Source: Martelella sp. NC20
Lineage (GTDB): Bacteria > Pseudomonadota > Alphaproteobacteria > Rhizobiales > Rhizobiaceae
Reading direction: 5' to 3'
DNA length: 64,000 nt
Assembly: GCF_013459645.1 (NCBI RefSeq)
Contig: NZ_CP054861.1
Span: 2,034,001-2,098,000 of the forward strand
Part shown: positions 10,721 through 20,375 of the stretch, one piece after another
How the letters are laid out: each line of letters begins with the position of its first letter
Position numbering within the stretch: position 1 is the first letter of the stretch
Notes under the pieces: model-generated
Database searches by the model: none
What the model saw: only the letters and a program-made list of their open reading frames with translations
What the model was told of the DNA's origin: nothing
Translations under genes and position numbers: made by a program

Positions 10721-10840
10721 GGGGACTCCTTTGCACGGCTACGGCAGTGCTGTGAACCGAATGGGTGGATATGAAAGCGAGGGGCATGGATGGCCGCGCT
10801 GACAATGCCAATATAGACAGCGCGGCCCGGACGCTCCATA

Positions 10841-11791
10841 ATGGATCATCGCGTTAACATCATTGAAAGTCCGGTTTTGACCGATCCTCTCGCCGATATC
10901 GTTTCATTTCTGCAGCCGCGCGCGCCCTATTCCAAATGGGTCACCGGCGCCGGCCCGTGGCGCATCCGCCGGGAACAGACCGGCCAGGTGTTCTATGGTC
11001 TGGTGCTCGAGGGCGCGATCCGGTTTCAGGCGGATGGTCGCGACGAGGTGGCGCTCGCGCAAGGCGATTTCGTGCTGGTGCCGTCCTCTTTCGGCTTCAC
11101 CACCACCAGCGCGAACGAGAAGCCGGAAGCCGGGATCGTGACGACGCCGGTTCATCTTGGCAATGGCGCGCTCAGGGTGGGACGGGCGGATGGTCCGGCC
11201 GATTGCCAATACCTCGTCGGGCACTGCGTCTTCGGATCGGCCGATGCGGCGTTGCTGGTGTCGCTCCTGCCCGATACCGTCATCGTCCGGCGCGACGAGC
11301 GGCTGGCCGCGCTCGCGAGGCTTGTGCGCGACGAAACGCTGTCGAAACGCCCGGCGCGCGACGTCGTGCTCGAACGCTTGCTGGAAGTGCTGTTTATCGA
11401 GGCGCTCAGGTCGGCGGCGGCCTCCGACACCGCGCCGGGCCTGCTGCGCGGCCTTGGCGACGCCCGGATCTCCGAGGCGATCCGGGCGATGCATCGCGAG
11501 CCCGCGCGCGCGTGGACGGTTGACGAGCTTGCCGATCTCGCCGCCCTGTCGCGCTCGTCCTTCTTCGCCCGTTTCAGCCGCACAATCGGCGTGCCGCCGA
11601 TGGAATATCTGTTCGGCTGGCGGATGGTTCTGGCGAAGGGCCTTCTGACGGAGGGCCGACTGCCGGTCGCGACCGTTGCCGAACGCGTCGGCTACGGTTC
11701 CTCCAGCGCCTTCAGCCTCGCTTTCACCCGCCACACCGGCATGGCGCCAGCGCATTTCGCACGTGCCGCGACGGCGGCGGCCGCAGAATAG
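10841..11791 (+). CDS. AraC family transcriptional regulator with cupin-type N-terminal domain
   Basis: A 316-residue regulator. The first about 190 residues form the cupin-like sensing domain found in AraC regulators that control SDR or oxidoreductase genes (ALAQGDFVLVPSSFGFTTT is typical). The last 100 residues hold the double helix-turn-helix: WTVDELADLAALSRSSFFARF and LPVATVAERVGYGSSSAFSLAFTRHTGMAP. It is divergent from the SDR gene across about 120 bases, so the two most likely share a control region. Inducer unknown. Confidence 0.9.
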   Translation: MDHRVNIIESPVLTDPLADIVSFLQPRAPYSKWVTGAGPWRIRREQTGQVFYGLVLEGAIRFQADGRDEVALAQGDFVLVPSSFGFTTTSANEKPEAGIVTTPVHLGNGALRVGRADGPADCQYLVGHCVFGSADAALLVSLLPDTVIVRRDERLAALARLVRDETLSKRPARDVVLERLLEVLFIEALRSAAASDTAPGLLRGLGDARISEAIRAMHREPARAWTVDELADLAALSRSSFFARFSRTIGVPPMEYLFGWRMVLAKGLLTEGRLPVATVAERVGYGSSSAFSLAFTRHTGMAPAHFARAATAAAAE

Positions 11792-11794
11792 CAA

Positions 11795-11823
11795 AAAGGC
11801 CGATGCTGTTGGCGCCGGCCTTT
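11795..11823. terminator. Bidirectional terminator between the AraC gene and katA
   Basis: AAAGGCCG / CGGCCTTT arms of 8 bp flank a 13-base spacer between the convergent genes. T runs are short, so efficiency is uncertain. Confidence 0.5.
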
Positions 11824-11847
11824 ACGAGAGTCCTTTAGAAGCTGGGT

Positions 11848-13344
11848 CTATTCGGCCGCAGACTGCGTACCGGGCGTCGAGATCGCGTTGGCCTCGTAGC
11901 CATGCGCTTGCTTCAGCGCGCGGCGGACGCCGGCTTCGTAGTCGGGATGGACCTGCTTGAACAAGGCAAGCTGGCGCTCGATGATCTCGCCCGGAACGCC
12001 GCCCATGGCGGCCGCGACATTGTCGAACAGGCGGGATTTCTGGCCATCATCGAAGAGTTCGAACAGGGCGCGCGGCTGGCCGAAATCGTCATTGCCGTCG
12101 CGGTGATTGTAGCGTGCCATCGCGCCTTCGATCGCGAGCGGCGGCTCCATCGCCGACTTGTCCTCGACCGCGCCGCCCATGCTGTTCGGCTCGTAATAGG
12201 CATCCGTCGCGCCGGTTTTCTGGCCGAAGAAATTCATCTGGCCATCCTTGTGGTAGTGATGGACCGGACATTTCGGCGCATTGACCGGCAGCGCCTCGTA
12301 GTGGGTGCCGAGGCGGTAGCGGTGAGCATCGGCATAGGAGAAGATCCGGGCCTGCAGCATTTTGTCCGGCGAATGCGAGATCCCGGGCACGCTGTTGGAG
12401 GGCGAGAACGCGGCCTGCTCGATTTCGGCGAAGTAATTGTCGGCATTGCGGTTCAATTCCATCACGCCGATATCGATCGGCGGATAGTCGCCATGCGGCC
12501 AGACCTTGGTGAGGTCGAAGGGGTTGTAGGGCGTCTTACCGGCATCGCTTTCCGGCATGATCTGCACCTGCACCTTCCAGCGCGGATAATTGCCGGTCTC
12601 GACCTTGTCGAACAGCGCTTCCTGATAGGTTTCGCGGCTCTTGCCGATCAGCGTCTCGGCCTCTTCGTTGACGTAATGCTTGTGGCCCTGCTCCGTCTTG
12701 AAGTGGAACTTGACCCAGAAGCGCTCGCCGGCATCGTTCCAGAGCGAGTAGGTATGCGAGCCGTAGCCGTTCATGAAGGTCGGATCGACCGGAATGCCGC
12801 GGTCCGACATCAGGATCGTCACCTGATGCAGGCTTTCCGGCGACAGCGACCAGAAATCCCACATCGCCGTCGGCGATCTGAGATTGGTGCGCGGATGGCG
12901 CTTCTGCGTGTGGATGAAGTCCGGAAACTTGTAGGGGTCGCGGACGAAGAACACCGGCGTGTTGTTGCCGACGAGGTCCCAGTTGCCGTCCTCGGTGTAG
13001 AATTTCAGCGCGAAGCCGCGCACGTCGCGCTCGGCATCGGCGGCGCCCATTTCGCCGGCAACCGTGGAGAACCGGGCGAGCATCGGGGTTTCCGCGCCCG
13101 GCTGGAGACACTTGGCCCGGGTGTATTTCGAGATGTCGCCGGTGATCTTCAGCGTCCCGAAGGCGCCCCAGCCCTTGGCGTGGACCACGCGCTCGGGAAT
13201 GCGCTCGCGGTTCTGGTGGGCGAGCTTTTCGAGGAGCTGGTAATCCTGGATCATCACCCCGCCATGCGGGCCGGCGGTGATCGAGTTCTGGTTGTCCGGC
13301 ACGGCGGTGCCGGCTGTCGTCGTCAGGGTCGGTTTATCAGCCAT
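11848..13344 (-). CDS. katA: Monofunctional haem catalase (small-subunit type)
   Basis: Decomposes H2O2 in the cytosol. The 498-residue protein has the active-site segment [18 protein letters not shown] with the distal histidine, the FSTVAGE...[18 protein letters not shown] block, [10 protein letters not shown], and the proximal haem-ligand motif [14 protein letters not shown] with its tyrosine. Length matches clade 3 catalases. GGAGG lies 7 bases before the ATG at 13344; an ATG 12 bases upstream has no such site. The gene is divergent from oxyR with 93 bases between, the classical arrangement for peroxide-inducible control. Confidence 0.96.
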   Translation of the reverse strand: MADKPTLTTTAGTAVPDNQNSITAGPHGGVMIQDYQLLEKLAHQNRERIPERVVHAKGWGAFGTLKITGDISKYTRAKCLQPGAETPMLARFSTVAGEMGAADAERDVRGFALKFYTEDGNWDLVGNNTPVFFVRDPYKFPDFIHTQKRHPRTNLRSPTAMWDFWSLSPESLHQVTILMSDRGIPVDPTFMNGYGSHTYSLWNDAGERFWVKFHFKTEQGHKHYVNEEAETLIGKSRETYQEALFDKVETGNYPRWKVQVQIMPESDAGKTPYNPFDLTKVWPHGDYPPIDIGVMELNRNADNYFAEIEQAAFSPSNSVPGISHSPDKMLQARIFSYADAHRYRLGTHYEALPVNAPKCPVHHYHKDGQMNFFGQKTGATDAYYEPNSMGGAVEDKSAMEPPLAIEGAMARYNHRDGNDDFGQPRALFELFDDGQKSRLFDNVAAAMGGVPGEIIERQLALFKQVHPDYEAGVRRALKQAHGYEANAISTPGTQSAAE

Positions 13345-13389
13345 GGTTTCCTCCATTGTGGGTGAGCACGATGATCTCACGAAGTAACG

Positions 13390-13437
13390 ATAGTTTCCAA
13401 TTGCGATTTCCTGAAATTGCGATAGGATTTTCCTATC
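13390..13437. promoter_or_regulatory. OxyR-type binding region in the katA-oxyR interval
   Basis: ATAGGATTTTCCTAT (13422-13436) matches the OxyR half-site pattern ATAG-N7-CTAT and is part of a longer palindrome GATAGGA-TTT-TCCTATC (13421-13437) that ends at the oxyR start codon. Another ATAG lies at 13390, about three helical turns upstream. Binding here would both activate katA and block oxyR translation or transcription. Confidence 0.6.
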
Positions 13438-14328
13438 ATGATTACACTCAAACAATTGCGCTATTTTGAGGCGCTGGCGCGTGAACGCCATTTCGGCCGG
13501 GCGGCGGAGGCGGTGCATATCAGCCAGCCGGCGCTGTCCGCCCAGATCATGGAGATGGAGGCGACGCTCGGCGTGGCCCTGTTCGAGCGCGCCCGCAGGC
13601 AGGTGCTCCTGACCCGCGAGGGCGAGCGGGTGCTTGCCCATGCGGGAAGCGTGCTGGCGGCGATGGCCGCGCTGGAGCATGCCGCGCGGCCGGCCTCGGG
13701 GCCGCTTTCGGGGCCGGTGGCGATCGGCCTCATTCCCACCGTCGCCCCCTATCTGATCCCCAAGCTCGTGCCTTATCTGAAGCGCCACTACCCCGAAGCG
13801 GAGATCGCCTTGAAGGAAGCGGTCACCGACCAGCTTCTCGATCATCTGGAGGCGGGAATGCTCGATGTCGTGGTGGCGGCGCTGCCGGTCGAGCGTGATG
13901 GCATCGAGGCGATGGAACTGTTTTCCGACCGGTTCTTCATGGCGGTTGCCCGCAACAACCAGACCGTGCTGGCCTCGCCGCTGATCCAGGCCGATATCGA
14001 GGCGGATCGCCTGCTGTTGCTGGAAGAGGGCCATTGCCTGCGCGACCAGGCCTTAGCGCTTTGCGAGCGAAAGCCGAAGCGCGCGATCGTCAATGTCGGA
14101 GCGACCTCGATGACAACGCTGTTGCAGATGGTGGCCAACGACATGGGCATGACGCTGATCCCGGAAATGGCGGTGGCCGCCGAAACCGCCCGCACGCCGC
14201 TGACCATCCTGCCGTTCGCCGAGCCGGCGCCGGCGCGCAGGCTCGGGCTTTGCTGGCGGCGCTCGGACAGACGGGGCAAGAGCATGGAGGCGCTGGCGGC
14301 GGCGGTGCTGGCGTGTCGCGCGGGTTGA
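13438..14328 (+). CDS. oxyR: Hydrogen peroxide-sensing LysR regulator OxyR
   Basis: LysR-type activator of 296 residues with an N-terminal winged helix ([34 protein letters not shown]) and a periplasmic-binding-like sensor domain. The two redox cysteines are C200 and C209 in [14 protein letters not shown], the same nine-residue spacing as C199/C208 of E. coli OxyR. Their presence and the divergent katA gene make the assignment firm. The start codon directly abuts a palindromic OxyR-like site, consistent with negative autoregulation. Confidence 0.96.
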   Translation: MITLKQLRYFEALARERHFGRAAEAVHISQPALSAQIMEMEATLGVALFERARRQVLLTREGERVLAHAGSVLAAMAALEHAARPASGPLSGPVAIGLIPTVAPYLIPKLVPYLKRHYPEAEIALKEAVTDQLLDHLEAGMLDVVVAALPVERDGIEAMELFSDRFFMAVARNNQTVLASPLIQADIEADRLLLLEEGHCLRDQALALCERKPKRAIVNVGATSMTTLLQMVANDMGMTLIPEMAVAAETARTPLTILPFAEPAPARRLGLCWRRSDRRGKSMEALAAAVLACRAG

Positions 14329-14408
14329 CGGCCGGATTAGTCCTTTACCTATGGCCTCACAAGCCTGATAGTGTCTGAACCGGCTGAATGACGAAAGGGG
14401 CTTTGGTC

Positions 14409-15641
14409 ATGAGCGGAATAACACGCATTCTGGCGACTGTATTCACGGTTCTGGTGCTCGCCTGCACCGCTGCCATGGCGGACGATGACAAGATCATGGT
14501 CTTCGGCGGCGATACCTATGCCAGCGGCACGACGACGGTTCTCAATCAGGACAGCCCGCGCAATGCCTTCGTGGCCGGCGCCACCGCCCGGCTCGACGGT
14601 TCGGTCGGGCGCGATGCGCTGCTGGCGGGCGCCAGGGTCCGCTCCAACGCCTCGGTGAACGGCGATCTCTACGCGGCCGGTTTCTCCGTCAAGATCGACG
14701 GTACGGTCGCCGGCGATCTTTCGGCCGCCGGCGCGGATATCGAGATCGGCCCCGGCGCGGCCGTCAGCGGCAATGCCCGGCTGGCGGGCGGCTCGGTTGA
14801 AATCAACGCCCCGATCGCGGGAAGCCTGCTCGTGGGCACTGGCGACCTGACCCTTAACGCGGCGGTTTCCGGCGATGTCCGGATCATGGGCGATGATATC
14901 GCGTTCGGGCCGGATGCCACGGTCGGCGGGACGCTGACCTATTACGCTCCGGATGAAGTTACGATCCCGACCTCGGTGATCGCCGCCGACAAGGTGACCT
15001 ATCACAAGCTGACGCCGCATGCCGCAGTGGAACAGGAGGACGAGACGGAAGTCGTCTCCGACACCACCGTGGTCGCGAGCTTCATTTCGATGCTGGTGTT
15101 CATGCTGGCGCTGGCGGCGGTGTTCCTGCTGCTCGCGCCGCAGCGGACGGAAACCGCGCGGGCGCGGCTGATCGCCCGTCCGTTCGCCTCGCTCGGCTAC
15201 GGCTTCGTGGCACTTTCAACGCTGATCGGCGCGGTGCCGGTCGCGCTGATGACGATCATCGCCATTCCGCTGATCCCGTTCGTCGTTCTGGCCACGGTGG
15301 TGGGTTGGACATTTGCCTATCTGCTCGCCGTCTATGCGCTTTCCTGGTGGGTGGTGACCAGCATCAGGCCGCTCAGTCCGAGCCTCGTCAACCGCCTGCT
15401 GGCGATTGCGGGCGGGCTGGTGCTGATGTCGCTCCTGCACTACCTGCCGTTCTTCGGCTGGATCGCGAACATCGTCGTCGTGCTGCTCGGCTTTGGCGCC
15501 ATGGCAGCACTTTGCGGCCATAGCATGCTCGCGCGGCGCGAACGCCGGAACGCCGAGGTGATCGAAACCCCGCCGCCTCAGCCGCCTGAGGCCGTAACCA
15601 GTGATCCGGTCAACCCGCCGGACGAGCCGCCGCGCGCATAG
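14409..15641 (+). CDS. Exported polymer-forming (bactofilin-like repeat) protein with C-terminal membrane domain
   Basis: A 410-residue protein. It begins with a signal peptide (hydrophobic ILATVFTVLVLACTAAMA). Residues about 20-180 are an imperfect hexapeptide-like repeat (ARLDGSVGRDALLAGA, SVNGDLYAAGFSVKIDG, TVAGDLSAAGADIEIG, PIAGSLLVGTGDLTLN) typical of polymer-forming cytoskeletal/beta-helix domains. Then come a charged linker and four to five membrane segments between about 220 and 385, and a Pro/Glu-rich tail. The repeat domain should lie outside the cytosol, unlike cytosolic bactofilins. AAAGGGG 8 bases upstream supports the ATG at 14409. Function unknown; I infer a scaffold role in the envelope. 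Confidence 0.8.
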   Translation: MSGITRILATVFTVLVLACTAAMADDDKIMVFGGDTYASGTTTVLNQDSPRNAFVAGATARLDGSVGRDALLAGARVRSNASVNGDLYAAGFSVKIDGTVAGDLSAAGADIEIGPGAAVSGNARLAGGSVEINAPIAGSLLVGTGDLTLNAAVSGDVRIMGDDIAFGPDATVGGTLTYYAPDEVTIPTSVIAADKVTYHKLTPHAAVEQEDETEVVSDTTVVASFISMLVFMLALAAVFLLLAPQRTETARARLIARPFASLGYGFVALSTLIGAVPVALMTIIAIPLIPFVVLATVVGWTFAYLLAVYALSWWVVTSIRPLSPSLVNRLLAIAGGLVLMSLLHYLPFFGWIANIVVVLLGFGAMAALCGHSMLARRERRNAEVIETPPPQPPEAVTSDPVNPPDEPPRA

Positions 15642-15761
15642 TCGTTTCACCTTCAGGGGAGGAACGCCCGTCGCATTTCCGGGGAGCTTGCTAGGTCTGC
15701 ACTTGCCGTAACGGCAAAAACATGTTTCCTCTTTGTTCTGTTTTAGAATCAGGAGGCGGGC

Positions 15762-16400
15762 GTGAGTGAGACGGCGGGTTTGATAACGGGCGAGGACGGC
15801 AAGGTCCGCTGTTTCTGGCATGGCAATCTGCCGGATTATCTGCGTTATCACGATGACGAATGGGGACGGCCGGTTACCGATGATTTCCGGCTGTTCGAGA
15901 AAATCTGCCTGGAAGGGTTCCAGTCGGGGCTTTCATGGCTGACGATCCTGCGCAAGCGCGAGAATTTCCGGGAGGCCTTTGGGGGGTTCGACTATCACAG
16001 GGTCGCGCACTATACCGCCGACGATGTCGGGCGCCTGCTCGGCAATGCCGGGATCATCCGCCACCGCGGCAAGATCGAGGCGGCGATCAACAACGCCGCC
16101 CGCGCCATCGAAATGGAGGCCGAATTCGGATCGCTTTCGGCGTATTTCTGGGCCCATGAGCCGGGCGCGGACGAGCGTCCCGCCGTCGTCGACCTCGAGA
16201 CGCTGCGCGCCAACCCGACGACGCCGGTTTCGGTCCGCATTTCCAAGGATCTGAAGAAGCGCGGCTGGAAATTCGTCGGCCCCACCACCGTCTATGCCTT
16301 CATGCAGGCGATGGGGCTGGTCAACGACCATCTCGAAGGCTGCTGCTGCCGGGGAGAGGTCGAGCGGCTGCGCACGGCGCTGAAGCGTCCGGTCGCCTGA
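15762..16400 (+). CDS. tag: DNA-3-methyladenine glycosylase I
   Basis: Base-excision repair enzyme that removes 3-methyladenine. The 212-residue protein has the family signature RCFWHGNLPDYLRYHDDEWGRP near the N-terminus, with the zinc-binding Cys and His, then FEKICLEGFQSGLSWLTILRKRE and C-terminal NDHLEGCCC giving the other zinc ligands (His and Cys). A GTG start is used, with AGGAGG 6 bases upstream. Convergent with the transporter gene that ends at 16407. Confidence 0.94.
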   Translation: MSETAGLITGEDGKVRCFWHGNLPDYLRYHDDEWGRPVTDDFRLFEKICLEGFQSGLSWLTILRKRENFREAFGGFDYHRVAHYTADDVGRLLGNAGIIRHRGKIEAAINNAARAIEMEAEFGSLSAYFWAHEPGADERPAVVDLETLRANPTTPVSVRISKDLKKRGWKFVGPTTVYAFMQAMGLVNDHLEGCCCRGEVERLRTALKRPVA

Positions 16401-16406
16401 TCGCGA

Positions 16407-17450
16407 TCAGCCGATCTGCAGCGCGAAGATCAGGCAGAGCGCAATCGCCGTCAGCGCGGCAATCGAGAGCACGGCGGTGGCGACGACCCGGCCGCCGGCG
16501 CGGCCGAGCGAGCGGATGTCGACCGAAAGGCCGAGGGCGGCCATCGCAAGCACGGTCAGTGCGTTGGAGGTATGGGCAAGCGGCTCCACCATCGCCTCGG
16601 GGAACGCGCCGGCCGAGCGCAGCGCCATCATCAGCGCGAAGCCGATGATGAACCACGGCGCGATATGCCTGAGCTTGATCTGTGCGCCGCCCGAGCCCGA
16701 ACGCATGGTCATGCCGAGCGTAAACAGCACCGGGCCGAGCATCATCACCCGGATCAGCTTGACCAGCGTGCCGGTCTGCACCGCGATCACGCCGCCCGGC
16801 TGGGCGGCGGCCAGAACCTGGGGAACGGCGTAGACGGTGAGGCCGGAGAGCACGCCATATTGCGTGCCCGTCATGGAAAAACCGACAAGCGCCAGCGGCA
16901 GCGCCAGCACCATGACGACGCTGAGCACGGCGGTGAACGCGATCGCCGAGGCGATATCGCCGGGCTCGGCGTCGATCACCGGGGCCGCGGCTGCAATCGC
17001 CGAATTGCCGCAGATCGAGTTGCCGCAGGCAACCAGCGTGGCGAGCTTTTTGTTGAGCCCGAAGGCGCGGCCGATGCCGTAGGAAACCGCGATCGCCAAG
17101 ACCACCGTGCCGACAATGCCGAGCACCAGCGCCGGCCCCGCCGCCTTCAGCGCCTGAACGCTGATCGAGGCGCCGAGCAGCACGATCGCGACTTCCAGAA
17201 TGAATTTCTCGCAGAACCGGATGCCGGGCTTGAACACCTCCGACAGCGAGACCAGCGAGCGGATCAGGGTGCCGAGCAGGATCGCCAGCACCAGGTTCTC
17301 GACGAAGCGATGGCCGGAAAGCCGCACCTCCACCGCCTCCAGTCCGAACGCGGCAAGCGCCACGAGACAGGACAGGATGATGCCGGGCGCGAGCGACATG
17401 ATCGGCGCGATCCAGGAGCGGTTGGTATCGTGGGTAAGGGCAATGCGCAT
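16407..17450 (-). CDS. YeiH/UPF0324 family putative sulfate exporter
   Basis: An integral inner-membrane protein of 347 residues with about ten hydrophobic segments. Family motifs visible are FVENLVLAILLGTLIRSL, FCEKFILEVAIVLLGASIS and TLVACGNSICGNSAIAAAAPVI. The family (YeiH, YadS-like) is annotated as putative sulfate exporter; biochemical evidence is sparse. It is divergent from a LysR gene at 17549, the same pairing as yeiE-yeiH of E. coli. Confidence 0.88.
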   Translation of the reverse strand: MRIALTHDTNRSWIAPIMSLAPGIILSCLVALAAFGLEAVEVRLSGHRFVENLVLAILLGTLIRSLVSLSEVFKPGIRFCEKFILEVAIVLLGASISVQALKAAGPALVLGIVGTVVLAIAVSYGIGRAFGLNKKLATLVACGNSICGNSAIAAAAPVIDAEPGDIASAIAFTAVLSVVMVLALPLALVGFSMTGTQYGVLSGLTVYAVPQVLAAAQPGGVIAVQTGTLVKLIRVMMLGPVLFTLGMTMRSGSGGAQIKLRHIAPWFIIGFALMMALRSAGAFPEAMVEPLAHTSNALTVLAMAALGLSVDIRSLGRAGGRVVATAVLSIAALTAIALCLIFALQIG

Positions 17451-17501
17451 TCGGGTTTTCCTGATTTGCGCAATAGATGATCTTCTCCAATGTCATCTTC
17501 C

Positions 17502-17530
17502 ATCGAATAATATTTGACGTTTCGTTCGAT
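17502..17530. promoter_or_regulatory. Candidate LysR-type operator between the transporter and its regulator
   Basis: A dyad ATCGAA (17502-17507) / TTCGAT (17525-17530) sits in an AT-rich 98-base divergent interval. Position and symmetry fit a LysR site that controls both genes. Confidence 0.35.
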
Positions 17531-17548
17531 TGGAGAGAATGTTTTTTC

Positions 17549-18436
17549 ATGATGACCGTTGAACAACTCATCGTGTTCGTGGCTGTTGCCGAACGCGAGC
17601 ACCTGACCCGGGCGGCCGAAGCGCTGCACCTGACGCCGTCAGCGGTTTCCAGCGCGCTGCGCAAGCTCGAGGATTTTTATCAAGTCGCGCTGTTCGATCG
17701 CGTCGGCCGGGGGCTGGTGCTGACGGCGGAGGGGCGGGTGTTTCTGGAGGAGGCGCGGGGCGCGCTCGCCGGCATCCGTTCCGCCGAACGGGTGCTGGGC
17801 GAGCTCGGCGGGCTGGAGCGCGGCGAACTTTCGGTCTTCGCCAGCCAGACGATTGCCAGCTACTGGCTGCCGGATGTGCTGATGCGGTTTCACGCGCGCC
17901 ATCCCGGCATCGAACTCAAGCTCTCGATCGGCAACACCACCACGGTGGCCGATGCGGTGGCGAAGGGCGAGGCGGAACTCGGCTATATCGAGGGCACGCT
18001 CGACAATCCGCGGCTCAGAAAACGCCATCTGACCGACGATGCGCTGATGGTGGTGGTCGGCCCCGGCCATCCGCTGGCGGACGGCGGGAAGGTGACGGCC
18101 GCCGATCTCGTGCGCAACACCGGCTTCGTGCTGCGCGAGGAAGGCTCCGGCACCCGCTTCGAGTTCGAGCATGCGATGGCGGGTTTCGGCATCGCCGCCG
18201 CCGATCTCGATGTGGTAATGGTGCTGCCCTCCAACGAGGCGGTGCTTTCGGCGGTGCGTTCCGGCCATGCGGCCACGGCGGTTTCCGGCGCGGTTGCCGC
18301 CCCGTGGCTTGCCTCCGGCGGGCTGAAGCGCGTCGATTTCGACCTGCCCTCGCGCGCGTTCCAGCTATTGAGCCACAAGGAACGGCATCTGAGCAAGGCG
18401 GCGGCGGCGCTGGTCGAATTCTCGCTTGCCGCCTGA
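17549..18436 (+). CDS. LysR family transcriptional regulator (YeiE/CysL-like)
   Basis: A 295-residue regulator. The winged helix is at residues 2-60 (MTVEQLIVFVAVAEREHLTRAAEALHLTPSAVSSAL), followed by a type-2 periplasmic-binding-like effector domain with GELSVFASQTIASYWLPDVL. The start at 17549 is preceded by GGAGAG; a longer frame from 17477 lacks a ribosome-binding site and crosses the presumed operator. Divergent from the YeiH-type gene, which is its likely target. Confidence 0.9.
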   Translation: MMTVEQLIVFVAVAEREHLTRAAEALHLTPSAVSSALRKLEDFYQVALFDRVGRGLVLTAEGRVFLEEARGALAGIRSAERVLGELGGLERGELSVFASQTIASYWLPDVLMRFHARHPGIELKLSIGNTTTVADAVAKGEAELGYIEGTLDNPRLRKRHLTDDALMVVVGPGHPLADGGKVTAADLVRNTGFVLREEGSGTRFEFEHAMAGFGIAAADLDVVMVLPSNEAVLSAVRSGHAATAVSGAVAAPWLASGGLKRVDFDLPSRAFQLLSHKERHLSKAAAALVEFSLAA

Positions 18437-18523
18437 AGGCTTGCCGCAACGGCGCGCATCTTTTAAGACTGCGGCCAACCCTTTCCCTGACAGACTTTTC
18501 AAGACAGATTGGCGAGCAATCCC

Positions 18524-20113
18524 ATGAGCGACAAAAGCAAGAAAAAACCGCAGAAACTGAAGGCCCGCCTGCCGCGCGGTTTTGGCGACCGCTCCGCCGC
18601 CGATATCCGCGCGACCGATGAAATGGTCGGCAAGATCAAGAGGGTCTACGAGAATTACGGTTTTGATCCGGTGGAAACGCCGCTGTTCGAATATACCGAT
18701 GCGCTGGGAAAATTCCTGCCCGACAGCGACCGCCCGAACGAGGGCGTGTTCTCGCTCCAGGACGATGACGACCAGTGGATGAGCCTGCGCTATGACCTGA
18801 CCGCGCCGCTCGCCCGCCATGTCGCCGAAAACTTCAACGACATCCAGCTTCCCTACCGCACCTATCGTGCCGGCTATGTGTTCCGCAACGAAAAGCCCGG
18901 CCCCGGCCGGTTCCGCCAGTTCATGCAGTTCGACGCCGACGTCGTCGGCGCGCCGGGCGTCCAGACCGATGCCGAAATGTGCATGCTGATGGCCGATACG
19001 ATGGAGGCGCTCGGAATTGCGCGCGGGGACTATGTGATCCGGGTGAACAACCGCAAGGTGCTGGATGGGGTGCTGGAGGCGATCGGGCTTGGCGGCGAGG
19101 AGAATGCCGGGCAGCGGCTGACTGTGCTGCGGGCGATCGACAAGCTGGATAAGTTTGGCGTCGAGGGTGTGCGGCTGCTGCTGGGTGAGGGCCGCAAGGA
19201 CGAGAGCGGCGATTTCACCAAGGGGGCGGGGTTAGATGAAGGGCAAATTACGGTTGTTGTAGGTTTCATATCAACAGCGGTTGGTGTTGCAAGCGAAATT
19301 GCAGAGCGGAGAACGATGCCAGCGAACGTACGCGATGAAGATATGGCGGACTGGTATGTCCTCGATGAGATGCAGCAATCGTTCTATGAGAATAGGCTCG
19401 CTAGTGAGGGCTTAGGAGAGTTGATGCGTATGTGGGAAATGGTCAGATATGCTGGCTATGGGATAGATCGCATCAAAATCGACCCCTCCGTCGTCCGAGG
19501 CCTCGAATACTACACCGGCCCCGTCTACGAAGCCGAACTCACCTTCGATGTCACCAATGAAAAGGGTGAAAAGGTCGTGTTCGGTTCGGTCGGCGGCGGC
19601 GGGCGGTATGATGGGCTGGTGTCGCGGTTCATGGGCCAGCCGGTTCCGGCCACGGGCTTTTCCATCGGCGTGTCGCGGCTGATGACGGCGCTGAAGAACC
19701 TCGGCAAGCTTGGCGCGTTCGAGGTGATCGAGCCGGTGCTGGTCACCGTCATGGATGGCGATGCGGAGAGCATGGGCCGCTACCAGAAGATGACGCAGGA
19801 GTTGCGCCGCGCCGGCATCCGCGCTGAGATGTACCAGGGCAACTGGAAGAAATTCGGCAACCAGCTCAAATATGCCGACCGTCGCGGCTGCCCGATCGCG
19901 ATCATCCAGGGCGGCGATGAACGCGCCGAGGGCGTGGTCCAGATCAAGGACCTGATCGAGGGCAAGCGGCTTTCGGGCGAGATCGAGGACAACGCCGAAT
20001 GGCGCGAGGCCCGGGTGGCGCAGAAGACCGTGCCGGAAGGCGACCTCGTCGAAGAGGTGCGGGCGCTGCTGGAAGCGCAGGCGGAAGACCGGCGGCGGGC
20101 GCGCAAGGGCTGA
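18524..20113 (+). CDS. hisS: Histidyl-tRNA synthetase with a foreign-looking internal segment
   Basis: Class II synthetase charging tRNA-His. The 529-residue protein has [12 protein letters not shown], motif 2 ([20 protein letters not shown]), the histidine-site motif [30 protein letters not shown], motif 3 [10 protein letters not shown], and a C-terminal anticodon domain. Residues about 236-321 (19231-19488) do not resemble the insertion domain I would expect in rhizobial HisS, and codon choice there is visibly different (hand count of 19231-19320 gives about 47% GC, far below the flanks). The frame stays open, so the protein is probably functional. ATG 18524 is preferred to an upstream TTG. 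No hisZ or hisG follows, unlike the usual rhizobial hisS-hisZ-hisG order. Confidence 0.93.
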   Translation: MSDKSKKKPQKLKARLPRGFGDRSAADIRATDEMVGKIKRVYENYGFDPVETPLFEYTDALGKFLPDSDRPNEGVFSLQDDDDQWMSLRYDLTAPLARHVAENFNDIQLPYRTYRAGYVFRNEKPGPGRFRQFMQFDADVVGAPGVQTDAEMCMLMADTMEALGIARGDYVIRVNNRKVLDGVLEAIGLGGEENAGQRLTVLRAIDKLDKFGVEGVRLLLGEGRKDESGDFTKGAGLDEGQITVVVGFISTAVGVASEIAERRTMPANVRDEDMADWYVLDEMQQSFYENRLASEGLGELMRMWEMVRYAGYGIDRIKIDPSVVRGLEYYTGPVYEAELTFDVTNEKGEKVVFGSVGGGGRYDGLVSRFMGQPVPATGFSIGVSRLMTALKNLGKLGAFEVIEPVLVTVMDGDAESMGRYQKMTQELRRAGIRAEMYQGNWKKFGNQLKYADRRGCPIAIIQGGDERAEGVVQIKDLIEGKRLSGEIEDNAEWREARVAQKTVPEGDLVEEVRALLEAQAEDRRRARKG

Positions 20114-20204
20114 GGCACGGGTCTTGTGTTCCTCACGGGTGTTTACTGCGTCGGAAGCGCCGCAGCCGTCTCTTGATGGCAGATGAGTTGCATCGGGTCT
20201 TGCC

Positions 20205-20375
20205 GCTTGCTCCCAATATTCTCTCCCGCTGGCGGGAGAGATGCCCCGAAAGGGGCAGTGAGGGTGGCGCGGCATTTCGACCCGTAAGGGCGTCCGCGGT
20301 GATAGTCTCCCCCCTCACTGTCGCTTTCGCGACATCTCTCCCCTCCGGGGCGAGAAGATTGGGGGGCTTTGCGGT
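20205..20375. repeat. Palindromic intergenic mosaic repeat (copy 1)
   Basis: A nested inverted repeat downstream of hisS: CTCTCCCGC/GCGGGAGAG (20221-20240), TGCCCC-GAAA-GGGGCA (20242-20257), outer arms CAGTGAGGG (20256-20264) and CCCTCACTG (20312-20320), and TGTCGC-TTTC-GCGACA (20319-20334). The layout of several GC-rich hairpins with TCTCCCC-type arms is shared with 27777-27925 and 44333-44483 and recalls RIME/ABC-type elements of rhizobia. Confidence 0.7.

Noticed and set aside
20205..20375. Possible CRISPR or riboswitch from the dense hairpins
   Set aside because: There are no regularly spaced repeats with unique spacers, and it lies downstream of a gene rather than in a leader.
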